This document shows positions 1-3,934 of a stretch of DNA of 6,313 nucleotides, in pieces. Source of the DNA: DATKWS01 sp035529435 (GTDB taxonomy: Bacteria > Krumholzibacteriota > Krumholzibacteriia > Krumholzibacteriales > Krumholzibacteriaceae); contig DATKWS010000103.1 in assembly GCA_035529435.1 (NCBI GenBank), forward strand, positions 1 through 6,313, in the 5' to 3' direction. The stretch's first letter is position 1. The number at the start of each line of letters is the position of its first letter. A model generated the notes under the pieces. That model made no database searches. It was not told the DNA's origin and worked only from the letters and a program-made list of their open reading frames with translations. The translations under genes were made by a program, and so were the position numbers.

Positions 1-192
1 AGTGAGGACTTCGGATTCTTCCAAGATGAGGTGCCGGGCGTTATGTACTACCTGGGCGTCTCGAACTCGGCTAGAGGCTGGATCGGCATGCCTCATACAC
101 CGCAATACGTCGCTGATGAGGAATCGATCTTCGTCGGTGCCAGGGTAATGTTCGCGGTAATGTTAGACTATTTGGTAACTCATCCCCAGTGA
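1..192 (+). CDS. M20-family metallo-amidohydrolase/peptidase, C-terminal fragment (5' end outside window)
   Basis: The reading frame is open from the first base and ends at TGA 190-192, giving 63 residues of a C-terminus; the start lies upstream of the window. The fragment opens with SEDFGFF, then VPGVMYYLG, and later has MPHTPQYVADEESIFVG. These match the end of the catalytic domain in M20 peptidases of the amidohydrolase type (N-acyl-amino-acid or hippurate hydrolases). In that family the HTP/HSP histidine, here residue 32 of the fragment (bases 94-96), is a metal ligand, and the protein ends about 30 residues later, as it does here, so the C-terminus looks complete. The family hydrolyses N-acyl or peptide bonds in the cytosol with a two-metal centre. 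The substrate cannot be told from this piece. It has more A/T-ending codons (about 35%) than the minus-strand genes and converges on them, so it probably belongs to a separate transcription unit. Confidence 0.85.
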   Translation, partial: SEDFGFFQDEVPGVMYYLGVSNSARGWIGMPHTPQYVADEESIFVGARVMFAVMLDYLVTHPQ

Positions 193-466
193 TGGCGTGG
201 CGCTCTGACATCTCCATCGATTTCAGTGACCTGCCCAATCACCGGTGAACGCACCGCTGTTTTGTATGGCGGGGGTGCAGAAACTTGAGTAGAAGACGAG
301 TCGAACCTATTGGGGAGTCTCGGGGACAACTTTTCCGAGCTCGAGAAGCTCCATGCCGAGCGCATCATGCAGCTCGCGAAACGGTACGCGAAAGCGGACA
401 ATGGACGGCCGTTCAATCGTCAGGAGAGTAGGAGGCTGTCGCCCTACCGGTCTTTGCACCCGCGGG
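193..466. other. Convergent intergenic region without a convincing gene
   Basis: This gap separates the plus-strand M20 stop from the minus-strand response-regulator stop. I see no RNA gene and no intrinsic terminator (no stem followed by a T-tract) on either strand. Two perfect 10-bp palindromes are present, TCACCGGTGA at 239-248 and ACCCGCGGGT at 458-467, the second touching the regulator stop codon. Neither has a terminator context. GC content (about 56%) is lower than in the minus-strand genes. Two weak coding signals lie here: an 18-codon ORF starting at 192 and a coding-like stretch at about 310-441. Confidence 0.5.
310..441 (+). other. Possible gene remnant or small ORF with coding-like composition (unidentified)
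   Basis: This frame is open from 289 (after a TGA at 286-288) to a stop at 613-615. The only start-like codon near its beginning is TTG at 310, with no clear Shine-Dalgarno sequence. From about 319 to 410 the codons end mostly in G or C and encode a plausible charged helix (FSELEKLHAERIMQLAKRY), unlike a typical random antisense frame. Past about 441 the frame becomes an arginine- and proline-rich shadow of the response-regulator gene on the other strand, so any real protein would end near there without its own stop. I do not recognise the family. It may be a truncated relic or chance, and I do not call it a functional gene. Confidence 0.2.
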
Positions 467-1834
467 TCACTCCTCCGCGTCCCCGTCCACGAGGTGATCG
501 AGCTTCTCGCGTGAGATTCCGAGCTCCACGGCGGCACGGTCCCGGTTGCCGCCGAAATGCTCGATGGTCCGCTCTACGTGTTCGGTCACGACGCGGTCGA
601 GCGTGCGTGGTTTGAACGCCGCGGCCGCGGCCACCTTCTCGACCTCGATCCCCTTCCTGATGTGCACGGGAAGGGCCTCCGGACCGATGATCTCTCCCTC
701 GGTGCCGGCAACGGCGCTGGCGACTATCGTGCGAAGTTCCTGCACGTTGTTGGGGAAGCTGTACTGTTTCAGCAGCTCGATGCACTTCGGTGAGAACGAC
801 TTGGCCGGCGTGTCGATACGCCCGCATTCCTCCTGCAGGAAATGCTCCGCCAGGAGCGGGATATCCCCCGGGCGCTCCCGCAGCGGTGGAATACGGAGCG
901 AGTTGATCATCAGGTGATAGAGAAGATCGCGGAGAAACGTGTCCTCGAACTCGGGCCTGGTCAGATCATTGGTCGAGGAAACGATGATGCGGACATCCAC
1001 CTTCCGCACCCGGGCCGAGCTCTCACGGTAGTACTCTCCCCGCTGTATCACCCGCTTGAGCCGCACCTGCATCGGCAGGGTGAGCGCGTCGATATTGTTG
1101 AGGAACAGTGTGCCGCGGTTCACCTCCTCGAGGATCCCTCTCGTCTCCTCCTTGGAACCGCCGTACACGCGCGCCTGGCCGAAGAAGAAGGCGGGAAACC
1201 GCTCGGGATCCTGGCTGTCCGCCTCGAGCGCGATGAAGGGGTGGTCGTGCCGCGGGCCGGCCTGGTGGATCGCGCGGGCGAGGGCCTCCTTGCCCGTGCC
1301 GCTCTCGCCCCATATGAAGATGCCGAGATCGCTCGAGGCGAGCTTCTCGGCCTGGTGGAACATCCGGATCATCCCCGGGTCCTGCGTCTGGACGTACGCG
1401 AACGCCGACGCATGCGCGAGGTCGCTGTGCGCGAGCTGCTGGGGCAGCTCGTCGATCGTTCTGTGCAGGATGCCGTGCTCCATGGCATTGTCCAGGACCT
1501 CCAGCAGCTTCTCGTCCTCCACCGGCTTGATCAGGTAATCGAACGCGCCGAACTTCATCGCCTTCACGGCGAGGTCGATATCGCTCACGCCGGTGAGCAC
1601 GACGACCGGTGTATCCATCCCCTTCTCCCGCATGCCACCGAGGATGTCCATGCCGCTGACGTTCGGCATATCCATGTCGAGCAGAACGACGTCGAACGTC
1701 TCGCTGACGAGACGATCCATCACCTGTCGCGAATCGTTGATGATGATGGGATCGAATACATCGGTCTGCATCAAGAAGACCATCAGGTAATTGGTGACGG
1801 CGGTATCGTCGTCGATGACGAGTATTCTCTTCAT
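467..1834 (-). CDS. NtrC-type response regulator with degenerate sigma54 AAA+ domain
   Basis: 455 residues in three parts. The receiver (1-120) has acidic residues D8-D10, phospho-acceptor D53 in LLDMDMP, T81 and K103 in IKP, so it looks able to accept phosphate. The central AAA+ domain (about 150-375) is clearly of the sigma54-activator family: Walker A GESGTGKE (176-183) is intact and the RIPPLRERPGDIPLL segment is present. Other motifs have changed: GAFTGA is replaced by ARVYGGS (221-227), Walker B FLDEI is FLNNI (244-248), both arginine-finger positions in FLRDLLYHL (300-308) are altered, and sensor II VREL is VQEL (364-367). The C-terminus (about 411-450) is a Fis-type HTH, GNRDRAAVELGIS (429-441), with a short, acidic tail. 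The expected role is DNA-binding output for the kinase encoded just upstream, but canonical sigma54 remodelling seems unlikely. The ATG overlaps the kinase stop (ATGA) and is preceded by AAGGA, which fixes the start. Confidence 0.93.
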   Translation of the reverse strand: MKRILVIDDDTAVTNYLMVFLMQTDVFDPIIINDSRQVMDRLVSETFDVVLLDMDMPNVSGMDILGGMREKGMDTPVVVLTGVSDIDLAVKAMKFGAFDYLIKPVEDEKLLEVLDNAMEHGILHRTIDELPQQLAHSDLAHASAFAYVQTQDPGMIRMFHQAEKLASSDLGIFIWGESGTGKEALARAIHQAGPRHDHPFIALEADSQDPERFPAFFFGQARVYGGSKEETRGILEEVNRGTLFLNNIDALTLPMQVRLKRVIQRGEYYRESSARVRKVDVRIIVSSTNDLTRPEFEDTFLRDLLYHLMINSLRIPPLRERPGDIPLLAEHFLQEECGRIDTPAKSFSPKCIELLKQYSFPNNVQELRTIVASAVAGTEGEIIGPEALPVHIRKGIEVEKVAAAAAFKPRTLDRVVTEHVERTIEHFGGNRDRAAVELGISREKLDHLVDGDAEE

Positions 1835-3816
1835 TGTGTTTCCTTCGCGGCCTTTTTGGGCCGCACCGGTATCTTGATGATGAACTTCGTTCCGACTCCC
1901 GGCTTGCTCCGCACCGAGATCGTTCCGCGATGCTCCTCGACGATCCTGAAAGCGATGGCGAGACCGAGCCCCGTCCCCCCCCTTGCCCGCTTGGTCGTGA
2001 AGAACGGATCGAATATCTGCTTCAGTGTTTTCTCGTTCATTCCCGAGCCGTTGTCCTCGACCTCGACCACGATGTTCGAATCCTCGGCCCGGGTCCGCAC
2101 GGTGATCGATCCCTTCACCTCGTCGAGCATCGCATCACCGGCGTTGACGAGAAGATTCACGAGGACCTGCTCCATCTTCTGCGCGTTCCCCGTGAAGCTG
2201 GGGAGATCATCCGCCAGGTCGAGCTCGATGTCGGCCCGCTTGTGCACCTGGTTGTGCACGAGGCGCGTGCTCGCCTCGATCAGGGTGTTGATGTCGATCG
2301 TATCGACGAGCAGCCCCTCGTCCTTTCGAACGAACGTGCGGAGCCCCTCGACGATCCCCTTGATGCGTTCCGATCCATGGGCCATATCGTCGACCAGGGT
2401 CATGATGTGCTGCCGGAAAAAGTCGTAGTTGAGACGCGCGATCTTGAGGTCGGGATGCTCCCTGTAGTACTCGTCGACGATCGGCAGCACGTCCTCGAGC
2501 GCCTGCTGGATGATCTTGATGTTCCCCCTGATGAACTGGTTGGGATTGTTGATCTCGTGACCGATGCCGCTCACGAGCTCCCCGAGCGAGGCGAGCTTGT
2601 CGGCCTGCTGCAGTTGCTGGTCGTACGTCTTCTCGAGCGTCACATCACGGTAGAACTCCAGTATACCGTCCACCTCGTGATCCTGGTTGTAGACGGGGAG
2701 CGCATGAACCTGAAGATACCGTTCGTCCTGCTTCATCATGAGGGTGACGGGCGTCTTGTCCTGCATGATACGCGCCAGGCGGCAGTCCTCGCAGGGCCTG
2801 TCACGCCCGAACATCGCCCGGAAGCAGAACTGGCCCGGCTCGATATCCTTCCGGTTCGTCATGATGATCTTGCGGCCGGTGTCGAGCAGGACCACCTCGT
2901 CCGGGATTGCATTGAACATCGTCTCGAGGCGCGCCTTCGCCTCGTCCCATCCCCCCTTCGTCCGGTCGAGATAGGAATTCACGATATCGAGCTTCCGTTT
3001 CTCTTCCTCGAGCTCCCGCGTCTTGGCGGCGATCTCCTTGCTCAGTTCCTGGAGCCGGTGGGTGAATTCGGCCTCCTCCTCCTGCTTCATGATGAGGCGT
3101 TCCCGCAGGACCTTGCGCTCGAGGGCGAGATTCAGCATGCGGCCGATCTCGTCGAGCATCCTCTGCTCATCGGGCAGCAGTTCGTGCCGGTCGTCGAGAT
3201 AGCCGAGCCGGATCTCTCCCTTGTTCTCCTTCCCCACGACCAGCCGTACCGAGATATAATTGTCCGAAACCGGCTTCTGCCCGTACTCGACGCCGTCGTA
3301 GACGGAATAGACCACCGCCTCTTCCGGATAGAGCATTCCCGTGTTGATGCTCTTGGGAAGCTTGTTGAAGAACTCGTCGATCGACCGCGAAACCTCGATC
3401 AACTCGGCGACCTTGTACAGGCAGGAGAGCTCCTTGATCCGCTCTTCCTTCTCCCACCCGTTCTTCCTGGTGAGCCCCCCGAGCTTGTTGCCGAAGAAGA
3501 TGTAGACGGAACCGCTCCCGGTCGCCGCGTAGCCGGCCTTGAGCGGAATGGAACAATCGGTGTCCGTGAGCGGTGAGTAAACGGCTATGCCGCGCCCCCC
3601 GGCGCGTGCCTGCGCCATCGAGGCGCGAAAGGTGTTGAGCGAGGCGGGGGAGAGAACCTCTTTGATCTGCTTGCCCTCGATGGAGCGCCCGTGCGGGCAG
3701 CAATCCCTGCCGAACAGCCTGCTGACGTGGATGATGGCATGTTCGTCGCCGTCCAGGACGAGCAGGTAATCGAAGTTGCTCTCGAGGAATGAGTAGAGAC
3801 TTTCCCGGCTCAGCAT
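1831..3816 (-). CDS. Cytosolic PAS-GAF-PAS sensor histidine kinase
   Basis: 661 residues with no signal peptide or membrane segment. It begins with a PAS-like region (about 1-110) carrying a Cys pair in GRDCCPHGRS (36-45). A GAF-like region follows (about 128-235), then a long charged coiled coil (about 232-295) and a second PAS domain (about 296-395) with C331, C342 and C345 in FGRDRPCEDC. The kinase core has the H-box GHEINNP (419-425, H420 as phospho-site), N-box NLLVNAGDA (554-562), G1 DNGSGM (588-593), F-box FDPFFTTK (602-609) and G2 GTGLGLAI (614-621), all intact. The dimerisation domain is longer than usual: about 35-40 residues (441-480) separate the H-box helix from the second helix. 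It should autophosphorylate and pass phosphate to D53 of the regulator whose start overlaps its stop. Soluble PAS/GAF domains with cysteines suggest an internal redox, metal or small-molecule signal; that is inference. The start is supported by GGGAGG seven bases upstream. Confidence 0.95.
   Translation of the reverse strand: MLSRESLYSFLESNFDYLLVLDGDEHAIIHVSRLFGRDCCPHGRSIEGKQIKEVLSPASLNTFRASMAQARAGGRGIAVYSPLTDTDCSIPLKAGYAATGSGSVYIFFGNKLGGLTRKNGWEKEERIKELSCLYKVAELIEVSRSIDEFFNKLPKSINTGMLYPEEAVVYSVYDGVEYGQKPVSDNYISVRLVVGKENKGEIRLGYLDDRHELLPDEQRMLDEIGRMLNLALERKVLRERLIMKQEEEAEFTHRLQELSKEIAAKTRELEEEKRKLDIVNSYLDRTKGGWDEAKARLETMFNAIPDEVVLLDTGRKIIMTNRKDIEPGQFCFRAMFGRDRPCEDCRLARIMQDKTPVTLMMKQDERYLQVHALPVYNQDHEVDGILEFYRDVTLEKTYDQQLQQADKLASLGELVSGIGHEINNPNQFIRGNIKIIQQALEDVLPIVDEYYREHPDLKIARLNYDFFRQHIMTLVDDMAHGSERIKGIVEGLRTFVRKDEGLLVDTIDINTLIEASTRLVHNQVHKRADIELDLADDLPSFTGNAQKMEQVLVNLLVNAGDAMLDEVKGSITVRTRAEDSNIVVEVEDNGSGMNEKTLKQIFDPFFTTKRARGGTGLGLAIAFRIVEEHRGTISVRSKPGVGTKFIIKIPVRPKKAAKETQ
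1841..1845 (-). promoter_or_regulatory. Ribosome binding site of the response regulator, inside the kinase 3' end
   Basis: On the minus strand AAGGA lies 6 bases before the ATG at 1832-1834. It sits within the last codons of the kinase gene, whose TGA (1831-1833) shares bases with the regulator ATG. This arrangement supports translational coupling and near-equal production of kinase and regulator. No separate promoter is needed or seen. Confidence 0.7.
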
Positions 3817-3823
3817 GTCGACG

Positions 3824-3829
3824 CCTCCC
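3824..3829 (-). promoter_or_regulatory. Ribosome binding site of the histidine kinase
   Basis: On the minus strand GGGAGG lies 7 bases before the ATG at 3814-3816, a strong and well-spaced Shine-Dalgarno sequence. It decides the start in favour of this ATG over the out-of-frame ATG at 3836-3838. Confidence 0.75.
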
Positions 3830-3848
3830 GGCGCTCATACGCGGCGCC

Positions 3849-3865
3849 GCCGGTTCGAACCCGGC
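3849..3865 (+). other. tRNA T-arm-like hairpin (no complete tRNA)
   Basis: On the plus strand GCCGG, the 7-base loop TTCGAAC and CCGGC form a perfect 5-bp stem with a loop that fits the T-loop consensus TTCRANY. The following bases CGTGCTC would be the 3' acceptor strand, but I find no matching GAGCACG 5' strand and no D or anticodon arm in the 60-70 bases upstream, which lie in the kinase start region. It is therefore at best a tRNA 3'-end fragment, such as a relic of an integration site. It could equally be a chance GC-rich hairpin that forms in the mRNA leader of the kinase gene. Confidence 0.3.
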
Positions 3866-3895
3866 CGTGCTCCCGACCGTGCTCCCGGCCGTGCG
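3860..3895. repeat. Three tandem 12-bp repeats between oxidoreductase and kinase genes
   Basis: Plus-strand units are CCCGGCCGTGCT (3860-3871), CCCGACCGTGCT (3872-3883) and CCCGGCCGTGCG (3884-3895). They are head-to-tail with one mismatch each in units 2 and 3. They fill part of the 118-base gap (3817-3934) between the oxidoreductase stop and the kinase start. Beside them is a perfect 10-bp palindrome, GCGGCGCCGC (3841-3850). The spacing is close to one helical turn, so an operator array is conceivable, but replication slippage in GC-rich spacer DNA would look the same. I see no convincing promoter in the gap. Confidence 0.8.
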
Positions 3896-3934
3896 AGGGC
3901 CCGCGTGACACCGTACCAGCCGGTCAGCGAAACG

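Noticed and set aside
458..467. Palindrome ACCCGCGGGT as terminator of the regulator gene
   Set aside because: Only a 10-bp perfect palindrome with no loop and no following T-tract on the transcribed strand.
842..3576. Long plus-strand open frames (528 and 580 codons) opposite the regulator and kinase genes
   Set aside because: They are the expected antisense shadows of GC-rich coding sequence: low-complexity products full of His, Arg, Leu and Val with no recognisable motif, while the minus-strand frames carry complete conserved domains.
3780..3875. A complete plus-strand tRNA gene ending in the T-arm-like hairpin
   Set aside because: No 5' acceptor strand complementary to CGTGCTC and no D or anticodon arm at the right distances.
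3903..3919. Sigma54-like promoter (TGGTACGGTGTCACGC on the minus strand)
   Set aside because: The GG-to-GC spacing is one base too long and the -12 element lacks TTGC; no other support.
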